A stretch of 64,000 bases of DNA, taken from NCBI GenBank assembly GCA_045534265.1, contig JAZSJH010000007.1:124001-188000 (forward strand). The letters run 5' to 3'. Made by a program: the position numbers and the translations under genes. Below the pieces are notes generated by a model. The model did not search any database, was not told where the DNA came from, and saw only the letters and a list, made by a program, of their open reading frames with translations. Position 1 is the stretch's first letter. Each line of letters starts with the position of its first letter. Below are positions 32,949 through 40,685 of the stretch, piece after piece. Source of the stretch: CAKVLS01 sp045534265. GTDB lineage: Bacteria; Bacillota; Clostridia; Christensenellales; UBA1242.

Positions 32949-33887
32949 ATGGATAAAAACGAACTTAAAGCAAAAGTAGAAAAGAACTTATCAAAAATGT
33001 CAAGTGAATATATCGAAAATTGCTCTGAAAAATGGAAGCAACATAACAAAAAAATATATATCTTTTTATTAGGAATGATTGTTTTGCTTTTTATTATGAG
33101 CATAGTTTTGCTTTTTATTATGAGCATAGCTTATGGGTTGTTTATTATTTTATTAGATGTTGTATATGTTGCATGTGTGCTTTATGGTATTTTTAGGGAT
33201 AAAAAAATGAGTGACAAAGAAAATGCTATAGAATACATTTGTTATATGTATAAAAAGGATTCTACTTTATTAGAAGAGGATTTTTATAAAAGTATCAAAA
33301 ATACAAATATAAAAACAATTACCATTTCTGCAACCTTGACAAAAGATAATAAAATACATTTTGATGAACAAGAACAAAAAATTATTTTTGAAATGATAAA
33401 TATGCCTAAGGCAGAGTATTCATATTTTTCTATTTTAAGGTATGAAGTAGTCGAAAATGGCACCAGTGTAGTAAAGGGCACTGCAGGGAAAGCTTTAGTC
33501 GGCGGATTGTTATTTGGTTTAGAAGGTGCGATTGTCGGTAGTAGTGGTTCTAAAAAACTACAAGACAAATGTAAAGAATTAAAAGTAATAATATATCTAA
33601 ATGATTTTCAAACCCCCTCAATTATTGTGCCTTTTATAAATTATGAAACTGATAAAGATAGTATTGTTTACACTTCTTCAATAAAGCAAGTGAGAGAATT
33701 ATGTGCTTTGCTAGAGTATGCTATAAACAACAAAACATTAGAAGAATCTTCTAAAAAAGAAGGCAAAGTGAAAGAAACTGAAAAAAGTATAAAAGAGCAA
33801 TTACAAGAATTAAAAGAAATGTTAGAAGAAGGTTTAATCACTCAAAAAGATTTTAATGAAAAGAAAAAGAAACTTTTAGATTTATAA
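32949..33887 (+). CDS. membrane protein with C-terminal SHOCT domain
   Basis: 312 residues. Two adjacent membrane segments at about residues 37-80, a soluble domain, a Gly-rich hydrophobic stretch (GKALVGGLLFGLEGAIVGSSG), then a C-terminal SHOCT helix pair (IKEQLQELKEMLEEGLITQKDFNEKKKKLL). SHOCT modules mediate oligomerisation; the role here is unknown. The first membrane segment contains a perfect tandem duplication of 24 bp (33081-33128), repeating eight residues. ATG 32949 follows AAGAGG; an extended -10 TGtTAGAAT is at 32921-32929. Confidence 0.85.
   Translation: MDKNELKAKVEKNLSKMSSEYIENCSEKWKQHNKKIYIFLLGMIVLLFIMSIVLLFIMSIAYGLFIILLDVVYVACVLYGIFRDKKMSDKENAIEYICYMYKKDSTLLEEDFYKSIKNTNIKTITISATLTKDNKIHFDEQEQKIIFEMINMPKAEYSYFSILRYEVVENGTSVVKGTAGKALVGGLLFGLEGAIVGSSGSKKLQDKCKELKVIIYLNDFQTPSIIVPFINYETDKDSIVYTSSIKQVRELCALLEYAINNKTLEESSKKEGKVKETEKSIKEQLQELKEMLEEGLITQKDFNEKKKKLLDL
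33081..33128 (+). repeat. perfect 24-bp tandem duplication inside a coding sequence
   Basis: Two identical 24-base copies (33081-33104 and 33105-33128), in frame, giving VLLFIMSI twice in a membrane helix. Likely a recent slippage event. Confidence 0.9.
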
Positions 33888-33891
33888 TAAA

Positions 33892-33916
33892 AAAGAGCCT
33901 TGAAAGGCTCTTTTTT
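33892..33916. terminator. bidirectional Rho-independent terminator
   Basis: AAAGAGCCTT/AAGGCTCTTT stem between convergent genes. Confidence 0.9.
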
Positions 33917-34154
33917 AATTTCTCATTTCAACAATAAATTTCATATAGTCTATAAATGCATTCATTCTTGTAAGGTCATATCTTGGATAAATAAGCTTGA
34001 AATAATCTTTAAGAATATCAAGTTTTAATTTGGCAATTGATTTATTATCGGCACCAAATTTTAGCATATCAAGACGCTCTTTCAGCTTTAGCATATTTTC
34101 TAACAGAGAAAATGTGTCGCAAAAATTATTATTTTGTGAGTAAATGCTGTTCAT
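33915..34154 (-). CDS. small hypothetical protein (79 aa)
   Basis: Helical, mostly charged protein (MLKLKERLDMLKFGADNKSIAKLKLDIL). No family recognised. The strong Shine-Dalgarno AAAAGGAGGAAAC at ideal spacing makes it a convincing gene. Its stop overlaps the shared terminator. Confidence 0.8.
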   Translation of the reverse strand: MNSIYSQNNNFCDTFSLLENMLKLKERLDMLKFGADNKSIAKLKLDILKDYFKLIYPRYDLTRMNAFIDYMKFIVEMRN

Positions 34155-34274
34155 AATTGTTTCCTCCTTTTAATTAAGATAATTATATTATCTCATAAAA
34201 GGAAAACATCTTTAGTGTCATTTAGTATCCATTTTTATGCAATCTTTTGAAAATGACTCTACTATTAGTAGAAT

Positions 34275-34781
34275 TTACCCCTCAAAAACACATATATCTT
34301 TTAGGTTTCTGTATTTTTCGTCTAGGTCCATACCAAAACCGATAACAAATAAGTCGTCTATTACTTTGCCGGTATAGTCTAGTTCAAAGGGAACTTTGCG
34401 CTTGTAAGGTTTGTCTAGCATAGATGCAAACTTGATTGTTTTTGCGCCTCTGCCAAGAAGTATGCTGTTAAGAGCAAGAAAAGTTCTTCCACTATCTACA
34501 AGGTCATCAACAATTACCACATCTCTGCCAGCAATATCTGTATCCAAATCTTTTTTGAAGTTAATCTCTCCTGTGCTTGTTTGACCGGCATAACTTTTTA
34601 CTTGTATATAGTCAACTATGATGTCGGTGTCGATATGCTTAATAAGTTCGGAATGGAACATTGCTCCGCCTTTTAGAACGCACACAACAACGGGGTTTTT
34701 GCCCTTAAAATCATTAGTGATTTCCTGTCCAACCTTTTTGCATATTTCGATTATTTCATCATGTGGAATTAAAACTTTCAT
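34275..34781 (-). CDS. hpt: hypoxanthine phosphoribosyltransferase
   Basis: 168 residues, slightly short (usual about 180). The PRPP-binding motif is VVIVDDLVDSGRTFLAL; NPVVVCVLKGGAMFHSELIKHID and VIGFGMDLDEKYRNL are also typical. It salvages hypoxanthine (and guanine) with PRPP. In Bacillus hprT follows tilS; here it lies about 6 kb downstream on the other strand. Shine-Dalgarno TAGGAGA. Confidence 0.95.
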   Translation of the reverse strand: MKVLIPHDEIIEICKKVGQEITNDFKGKNPVVVCVLKGGAMFHSELIKHIDTDIIVDYIQVKSYAGQTSTGEINFKKDLDTDIAGRDVVIVDDLVDSGRTFLALNSILLGRGAKTIKFASMLDKPYKRKVPFELDYTGKVIDDLFVIGFGMDLDEKYRNLKDICVFEG

Positions 34782-34992
34782 ATTTATCTCCTACTCAAAG
34801 TTTAACATATAAAAAACAATTAGCGCAAATAAATTAAAAAGGTTGTTTAATTTGTAAAAGAATAAGCTAAACCCATATCTCTAATTAAACAAAGTTTTGC
34901 TTGATGTGACTTTTTTGGGGCGAAGGGTTTGGTATAATTATTTTATAATAGAGCATATAAAAAAACTCTTTCGTAGTTTGAGATTGTTGTGT

Positions 34993-34998
34993 TATAAT
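34993..34998 (+). promoter_or_regulatory. leaderless-type extended -10 element of cca
   Basis: TGtTATAAT ends at 34998; six bases (AAAAAT) then ATG 35005. No good -35. Confidence 0.55.
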
Positions 34999-35004
34999 AA
35001 AAAT

Positions 35005-36111
35005 ATGAAAATCAAAGTATCAGAAAAACTAAATAATCTAGCTGTCGCTTTTGGACTTGACAACCCTTTGTTTATTGTTGGGGGATATGTTAGAAACCAA
35101 ATATGTAAATTGCCGTCAAGCGATATTGATTTGGCATCTAATCTTACTATCGCCGAAGTCAAAAAGATTTTGCCAGCGGGCTATGAGCTAAAGACAAAAA
35201 ATGCTGAGCTTAACACTTGCGAGATTGTTTGTGGTGACGAAAAATATGAATATGCAACATTTCGCAGAGAAGTATATAAAAATGGTGGAGCACACACACC
35301 TTTTCAAATTAACTTTGATGCAACAATAGTTGAAGACGTATCACGAAGGGATTTTACTTGCAATAGCCTATATTACGAAATATTGAAAAACAAAATTATA
35401 GACTTTTATGGTGGCGAGCAAGACATTAAACAAAAGCAACTAAAAACTGTAGAAACTCCAGAGTTTGTAATGAAAAATGATGGTGTTAGAATTATGCGAA
35501 TGATACGCTTTGCAAGCGAGCTTAATTTTACCATAGCCAACGAAACTTATATCGCCGCAGAAAACTACAAAGATAACTTAAAGAAAATATCAAAAGACCG
35601 TATAAGAGAAGAGTTTGTAAAAATAGTTAACGCAAATTTAACTTATCAAAAAATAGATCGCAAAAGTTTATTTAACAAAAACAGAGCCTATAACGGCATA
35701 AAACTTATAGACAAAATGGATTTGTGGAAATACTTTTCTACTGATGAAAGAGTTGATAACTTGCGTGGGGTTGGGGCTTATCTAAACTGCTTTGTCAAAG
35801 AAAAGCAAAAGCCATTACTTGCTTTTTGTGTAGATGCTTATTATCATCTTAAAAGATTGAATATTATATCCATACCAAAAGATTTTGAAGTTGTATTTTT
35901 AGGACAACACGGATTGAATTTTTCAAAGTCTGTAAAAAAAGAGATTTTGGATATAATCAAAAATTTAGAAATAGCCGAAAAACTAGATACAAAAGAAATT
36001 TTTTATCAAGTAGATTTTGTAGAAAAACACCTAAAAGGCAATGAAACACTTTTGAGATTTTTGAAAATAAAAAACCCAAAGGCATATACTTGGGCAAAAA
36101 AATTATTATAA
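35005..36111 (+). CDS. cca: CCA tRNA nucleotidyltransferase
   Basis: 368 residues. N-terminal class II nucleotidyltransferase head with IVGGYVRNQICKLPSSDIDLAS (catalytic DxD), then RRDFTCNSLYYE and RIMRMIRFASEL, the family's neck motifs. It adds or repairs the 3' CCA of tRNAs. ATG 35005 is chosen over the longer open frame because it starts just before the domain and sits six bases behind a TATAAT, a leaderless layout. Followed 12 bases later by rmuC, likely co-transcribed. Confidence 0.93.
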   Translation: MKIKVSEKLNNLAVAFGLDNPLFIVGGYVRNQICKLPSSDIDLASNLTIAEVKKILPAGYELKTKNAELNTCEIVCGDEKYEYATFRREVYKNGGAHTPFQINFDATIVEDVSRRDFTCNSLYYEILKNKIIDFYGGEQDIKQKQLKTVETPEFVMKNDGVRIMRMIRFASELNFTIANETYIAAENYKDNLKKISKDRIREEFVKIVNANLTYQKIDRKSLFNKNRAYNGIKLIDKMDLWKYFSTDERVDNLRGVGAYLNCFVKEKQKPLLAFCVDAYYHLKRLNIISIPKDFEVVFLGQHGLNFSKSVKKEILDIIKNLEIAEKLDTKEIFYQVDFVEKHLKGNETLLRFLKIKNPKAYTWAKKLL

Positions 36112-36123
36112 AAGGAGAAGGTT

Positions 36124-37359
36124 ATGGAATATGTTACACTTGTTATATCTATCATAACACTAGGACTTGTTTTGTATATGATGTTTTCAAGACGCAAAGC
36201 AAACGGAGAGATTGACTATACAAAAGATTTTGAAAAACTAGAAAATTCGCTTACAAAAGAGATAAATACATTAAAAGAGTTTAATAAAACATTTAATGAA
36301 TTAACAAGTCAAAATTTAACAAACCTATCAAATCTGCAAAATGATAGACTAGAAAGCATTGAAAAAAGATTAAATATTATTTTGCAAAACAACGAGCAAA
36401 GACTTGATAATGTAATCAAAACTATTGCTGACAATCTAAACAAGATGCAAGTTTCTAACGAACAAAAACTAGAACAAATGCGTCAAACTGTTGATGAAAA
36501 ATTAAGTAGCACCTTAGAAAAACGTTTTAACGAATCTTTCAAATCAATTATTACAACTCTTGATAATGTAACAAAAGCCGCTGGCGAAATTCAATCTTCA
36601 GTTGATAGTGTGTCAGATCTAAAAAGAGTTCTTACCAATGTCAAAACGCGTGGTACTTGGGGCGAAGTTCAACTTGGCAATGTCCTAGAGCAAATGCTAT
36701 CTCCTAATCAATACGCAAGCCAAGTATCAATTGATGGTGGTAGCGAAAGGGTAGACTATGTTGTTATTTTGCCGGGCAAAAACGAAGACGAAGTAATCTA
36801 TCTTCCAATTGACGCAAAATTCCCATTAGAAGATTATTCTAGACTATGTGCCGCAAGTGAAGGCGGGGATCTTAAAGAAGTAGAAGTTCAAAGTAAAAAC
36901 TTAGAGCGTAGAATTAAAGACGAAGCAAAGAAAATAAAAGAAAAATATATACGTCTTCCAAAAACTACCGATTTTGCCGTAATGTATCTTCCGGTAGAAG
37001 GGTTGTATGCAGAAGTTGCAAAAAATCTTGGACTTTGTGAACTTTTGCAAAGGGATTTCAAAGTTTTGGTTTGCGGACCAAATACAATTACAGCGCTTCT
37101 TAATAGTCTTCAAATGGGCTTTAAGACTTTGGCTATCGAAAAACGCTCTAGTGAAATTTGGAAGATGCTGGGCGTATTCAAACAAGAGTTCAATAAATTT
37201 GTAGAACTTCTTGCTAAAACCCAAAAGAAACTGGACGAAGCGTCTAACACGATTGAGAGCGCAACCAAAAAGAGTAGAACGATTCAAAAGAAACTAAAAT
37301 CTGTTGCTGATGTCGAAATCGAAGAGCAAGAACTTATTGAGTTTGATGGCGAAGAATAA
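36124..37359 (+). CDS. rmuC: DNA recombination protein RmuC
   Basis: 411 residues. N-terminal membrane anchor (VTLVISIITLGLVLYMMF), a long coiled coil (residues about 35-160), then the RmuC nuclease-like core: GTWGEVQLGNVLEQML, YVVILPGKN, LPIDAKFPLEDYSRL, AVMYLPVEGLYAE. RmuC limits inversions at repeats. Shine-Dalgarno AAAAGGAGAAGG. It lies between cca and the VanW-like gene; transcripts reading through it enter the hairpin described at 37376. Confidence 0.93.
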   Translation: MEYVTLVISIITLGLVLYMMFSRRKANGEIDYTKDFEKLENSLTKEINTLKEFNKTFNELTSQNLTNLSNLQNDRLESIEKRLNIILQNNEQRLDNVIKTIADNLNKMQVSNEQKLEQMRQTVDEKLSSTLEKRFNESFKSIITTLDNVTKAAGEIQSSVDSVSDLKRVLTNVKTRGTWGEVQLGNVLEQMLSPNQYASQVSIDGGSERVDYVVILPGKNEDEVIYLPIDAKFPLEDYSRLCAASEGGDLKEVEVQSKNLERRIKDEAKKIKEKYIRLPKTTDFAVMYLPVEGLYAEVAKNLGLCELLQRDFKVLVCGPNTITALLNSLQMGFKTLAIEKRSSEIWKMLGVFKQEFNKFVELLAKTQKKLDEASNTIESATKKSRTIQKKLKSVADVEIEEQELIEFDGEE

Positions 37360-37382
37360 AAATAAATAAATAATACATACTA
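37353..37382 (+). promoter_or_regulatory. SigG-type promoter overlapping the rmuC end
   Basis: AGAATA at 37353-37358 (GAATA core), 17-base spacer, CATACTA at 37376-37382. Same -10 heptamer as gerABC. The -10 element forms the 5' arm of the hairpin that covers the vanW-type start codon. Confidence 0.6.
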
Positions 37383-37405
37383 TTTCAAAACGGAGAAATA
37401 GTATG
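37376..37405 (+). promoter_or_regulatory. hairpin covering the VanW-like start codon
   Basis: Perfect 11-bp inverted repeat CATACTATTTC (37376-37386)/GAAATAGTATG (37395-37405), loop AAAACGGA. The 3' arm ends with the ATG, and the Shine-Dalgarno CGGAG is at the loop/stem boundary. A transcript that includes the 5' arm would hide the start; a SigG transcript starting near 37389 would not contain it. Confidence 0.75.
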
Positions 37406-38806
37406 AAAAAAAATAATTATTTAATAACTTCCATATTTGTATTTGCAATCATTGGATTGGCAACTATAATGGGAAGTTATTTTATTTTTACAAACACCCA
37501 AGAAAAAGTTTTTATGCAAAATACAACTGTTGGTGGCGTAGATGTGAGCGGGCTCAACCTTGCAGCCGCAACCGAAAAGTTAAATCAAAACATAGATAGC
37601 AAGTGTATTAATGCTGGTATTACTCTCAAATACAATGATAATGAGTGGTATTTTGGCGGTGGCAACTTTATCGCAGTAAGTAATAGCGAAAGTGTTTTAG
37701 AAAAAGTTTTAAGAAAGAAAAATAGCGGGAACTTCGCCGAAGACGACAAAGCTTTATCTATAGAATATGTTTTTAATGGGATGGAAGACAAACTAGAAGA
37801 AGTCTTTGCTGATATTGAAAGAGATGCTCAAAACGCAGAAGTTAGTTTTATCCCGGATCAAGAAAATCCTTTTGAGATAAAGCCACATATAGAAGGCGTA
37901 ATTGTTGACAGAGAAACTTTGACTAGAGATATTTTGCGTAAATTAAAAAATGAAAACAAGTTTGTTGTTGATATTCCTGTAATAACAATAATGCCAGAGA
38001 TATTAACTCAAGATGTAGAAAAATACACAAAATTACAAAGCAGTTTTAGTACAGATTATTCCAAGTCAAGCGAAGCCCGAAAAGATAATATTAGACTTGC
38101 CTTTTCTAAAATAAATGGAACTATACTAAATAGCGGCGAAGAATTTTCTTTTAACAACACTGTTGGTGAGCGAACTGTCGAAAATGGTTTTAAGGAAGCT
38201 AAAGTAATTTTGGCAGGAGAATATGAAAATGGAATTGGTGGCGGCATATGCCAAGCTTCAACTACGCTATACAATGCTGTAATAAGAGCGGGTTTAGATG
38301 TTGTAGAAGTAAAGCCCCATTCTTTACCTGCAAGTTATGTCCCACTTTCTTTAGATGCAATGGTTTCTTGGGGGTATTCGGATTTAAGATTTGTCAACAA
38401 TACAGATGGTCCTATTTATATAAAAGCAACAACAGATGACAAAAAAATAACTATTACTATTTTTGGTAACTCTCTAAAAGAAAATCAAAAAATTCAACCA
38501 AGAGCCGAGCTTATCAAAACCCTTCCACATCAAGGCGATAAAGTAATTCCTGATACTGAAGGTAAATATCAAGACAAGATTATGTTTAAGGGAGAATATA
38601 TTAGAGAAAAAAGCCCACAAGAGGGCTATGAAAGCAAGGCTTATCTAGACTTTTATGAAGATGGAAAACTTGTGTCTTCTCAAGAAATTCGCCACGATAT
38701 ATACAATCCTAAACAAGGTGTTGTATATGAAGGTACAGAAGAGCTTCCTGCAGGAATGACTCTTCCTGCAAACACAGTTGCTATTTTGCCACCTCAAGAT
38801 TTGTAA
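37403..38806 (+). CDS. VanW-domain cell-wall protein (YoaR-like)
   Basis: 467 residues. N-terminal membrane anchor, then a peptidoglycan-binding-like/YoaR N-terminal region (VGGVDVSGLNLAAATEKLNQNI), then the VanW domain at residues about 220-350 (SGEEFSFNNTVGERTVENGFKEAKVI, GGGICQASTTLYNAVIRAGLDVVEVKPHS), and a C-terminal G5-like beta domain. These proteins are exported and act on or bind peptidoglycan; biochemical function is not settled. Initiation is likely regulated by the hairpin and SigG-type promoter described above. The ATG 37403 has only the partially buried CGGAG. Confidence 0.9.
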   Translation: MKKNNYLITSIFVFAIIGLATIMGSYFIFTNTQEKVFMQNTTVGGVDVSGLNLAAATEKLNQNIDSKCINAGITLKYNDNEWYFGGGNFIAVSNSESVLEKVLRKKNSGNFAEDDKALSIEYVFNGMEDKLEEVFADIERDAQNAEVSFIPDQENPFEIKPHIEGVIVDRETLTRDILRKLKNENKFVVDIPVITIMPEILTQDVEKYTKLQSSFSTDYSKSSEARKDNIRLAFSKINGTILNSGEEFSFNNTVGERTVENGFKEAKVILAGEYENGIGGGICQASTTLYNAVIRAGLDVVEVKPHSLPASYVPLSLDAMVSWGYSDLRFVNNTDGPIYIKATTDDKKITITIFGNSLKENQKIQPRAELIKTLPHQGDKVIPDTEGKYQDKIMFKGEYIREKSPQEGYESKAYLDFYEDGKLVSSQEIRHDIYNPKQGVVYEGTEELPAGMTLPANTVAILPPQDL

Positions 38807-38860
38807 TAAAAGCAAAGTTTTTTGCATAAATTATGAATATAACCCAAAAAACTATTAAAG

Positions 38861-39111
38861 TTTTCCACAAAAGTTATTCACAAATACAAGTTTTTGAGAG
38901 TTTTTTAGTTTCAAAAATTACAAACTTTCAAAGCTGGATTGTGGATAACTTTTTTATTTTTGTGTATAAGTGGATAACTTTTGTGGAAAAATGGGTTTTT
39001 ATTCACAAAAAATGTTAAATATTCATAAAATTTATATTTATAAACAAAAATGTATAATTATTTATGTGTGGACGAGTGGATAACTTTTGTGAAAAATTAA
39101 ACTTGTCCACA
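38861..39111. other. DnaA-box cluster 1 (oriC-like or titration site)
   Basis: Nine or more DnaA boxes in 250 bp: perfect TGTGGATAA at 38940-38948; single-mismatch boxes at 38861-38869, 38874-38882, 38961-38969, 38969-38977, 38982-38990, 38999-39007, 39075-39083 and 39103-39111. The stretch 39008-39066 between boxes is almost pure A/T. No coding sequence covers it. Unlike ordinary intergenic DNA here it is long (390 bases between genes). Confidence 0.75.
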
Positions 39112-39196
39112 ATTTGCATAAAAAATATATGTAAATCGTTTGCTAAATGTGGGGATTTATAGTATTATAAAGGTAATAAAAAGGAGAGGAATATTT

Positions 39197-39946
39197 ATGA
39201 TTAAAATTAGAAAACTAAAAATTATGCCACTTATTCTTGCTGCAGTATTATTCATCTCTGGTCTTGTTATTCTTGCTATAAGCTATGGCAAGGTTACAGA
39301 GCCAGCACTTGCAATATTTATTGGAACATTAATTCTTGGCGTTGGTACAACTAGACTTGTATATGGTTTCTTGACTTATACAGAAGAGCTAGATGCAAGA
39401 AACAACATTACACTTGGTGTTCTTGATGCTGTTTGGGGTATCTTGATGCTTTGCCTAAATAGCAATGCAGCTGCATTCTTTATGCTATTTGGACTATGGT
39501 GCTTGATTGCTTGTGTTCTTGAAACAATCGAAATTGTTAAAAATGCAATTGCAAAAAGACCATTTATCCATTTGCTAGCAGATGCTATCATTAACCTAGT
39601 ATTTGGTGTTGTATTGATGGCAGGTCTTGCAAGATTCTCAACATATGTTGGTGTTTACCTAGTTCTTAATGCATTGACTTCTGGTCTTGTAACAATGCTT
39701 ACTATCACTGGTGTAAAAATTGGTGAAAAAGAAATTGCTCCAGAACCAGTTGCTGAAGCAAAAGCCGAAGAACCAGCAAAAGAAGAAGTTGTAGAAACAG
39801 TTGAAGAAAAACCTGTAGCAAAAAAGACAACTACAAGAAAAACTACAGCAGCTAAAACAACAACTGCTAAAAAATCAACTACTGCAAAAACAACCACAGC
39901 TAAAAAAACAACAACAAAAAAAGCAGCTCCAAAAACTGAAGCTTAA
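39197..39946 (+). CDS. HdeD/DUF308-like membrane protein with cationic tail
   Basis: 249 residues. About six membrane helices in three pairs (residues about 8-180), as in HdeD/DUF308 proteins, then an acidic linker (EEPAKEEVVETVEEKP) and a tail of about 45 residues made of KKTTT/AKTTT repeats resembling the cationic tail of histone H1-like proteins. The tail is probably cytoplasmic and could bind nucleic acid or wall precursors (inference). ATG 39197 follows AAGGAGAGG. A paralogue without the tail is next. Confidence 0.85.
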   Translation: MIKIRKLKIMPLILAAVLFISGLVILAISYGKVTEPALAIFIGTLILGVGTTRLVYGFLTYTEELDARNNITLGVLDAVWGILMLCLNSNAAAFFMLFGLWCLIACVLETIEIVKNAIAKRPFIHLLADAIINLVFGVVLMAGLARFSTYVGVYLVLNALTSGLVTMLTITGVKIGEKEIAPEPVAEAKAEEPAKEEVVETVEEKPVAKKTTTRKTTAAKTTTAKKSTTAKTTTAKKTTTKKAAPKTEA

Positions 39947-39957
39947 TTAAATACTAC

Positions 39958-39987
39958 AAAAACCTTAATTTATATTAAGGTTTTTTT
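39958..39987 (+). terminator. Rho-independent terminator
   Basis: AAACCTTAAT/ATTAAGGTTT stem, TTAT loop, T-run. Confidence 0.85.
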
Positions 39988-40035
39988 ATTGCCAAGTTAA
40001 ACAAAATAATGTATTATTATTTTATGGAGAAAGAT

Positions 40036-40590
40036 ATGAAAAATATTCCTAAGTACAAATGGATTTTGGTTGCTTGCGCAATTGCTATGGCAATAGTTGG
40101 TATATTGATTATTAACTTAAGCAAACTAGCTGTTGACTCTATTACACTTATTGTTGGTATAGTAACGCTTGTTGTAGGTATTGTAAGGCTTATATACGGT
40201 ATTGTATTATGCCGAAAGGAAAAAGACTTTTATTACCAAGTAATTTTTGGAGCTATTTCTATTATTTTTGGTATAGTGTTTATAGTGTTTAATATGGATT
40301 ATGTTGCATTCTTCGTGGTATTTAGTATTTGCATTTTGGCAGAGGCAAGTATCGAGTGTGTTACAGGAACAAACAGAGCTTATGAAGAAATCTCTGGTGT
40401 AGGTATGATTGTCGTTGGCGTTATAAAACTTGCTTTAGGCATTGCTATTATGTTAAGACCTGTGGGGGCTATGTCTTTGTGGGTAATCTTTGTTGGTATA
40501 TATTTTGTGTTATATGCAGCAACAATGATTCTTGTAACAATCAACATAAAACACTCTGACGAGAAAAAAGAAAAAACAGAAGAAAAATAA
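40036..40590 (+). CDS. HdeD/DUF308-like membrane protein
   Basis: 184 residues, about six membrane helices, ending in a charged tail DEKKEKTEEK. Clearly of the same architecture as the preceding gene, so the pair is a divergent tandem duplication. ATG 40036 is selected for its spacing from GGAGA (40026-40030); earlier in-frame ATGs at 40009 and 40024 lack a ribosome-binding site. Function unknown. Confidence 0.82.
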   Translation: MKNIPKYKWILVACAIAMAIVGILIINLSKLAVDSITLIVGIVTLVVGIVRLIYGIVLCRKEKDFYYQVIFGAISIIFGIVFIVFNMDYVAFFVVFSICILAEASIECVTGTNRAYEEISGVGMIVVGVIKLALGIAIMLRPVGAMSLWVIFVGIYFVLYAATMILVTINIKHSDEKKEKTEEK

Positions 40591-40597
40591 AAAAATG

Positions 40598-40627
40598 AAA
40601 GTGTATTTTATAATACACTTTTTTTAT
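40598..40627 (+). terminator. Rho-independent terminator
   Basis: AAAGTGTATT/AATACACTTT stem, TTAT loop, T7. Confidence 0.85.
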
Positions 40628-40685
40628 TGGCAAAAGTTTGCAACAATCTACAATAAATGCTAAAATAACGGCAGGAGAGAAATTT

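Noticed and set aside
34897..35004. N-terminal extension of cca
   Set aside because: The open frame upstream of ATG 35005 encodes no domain and runs across the promoter.
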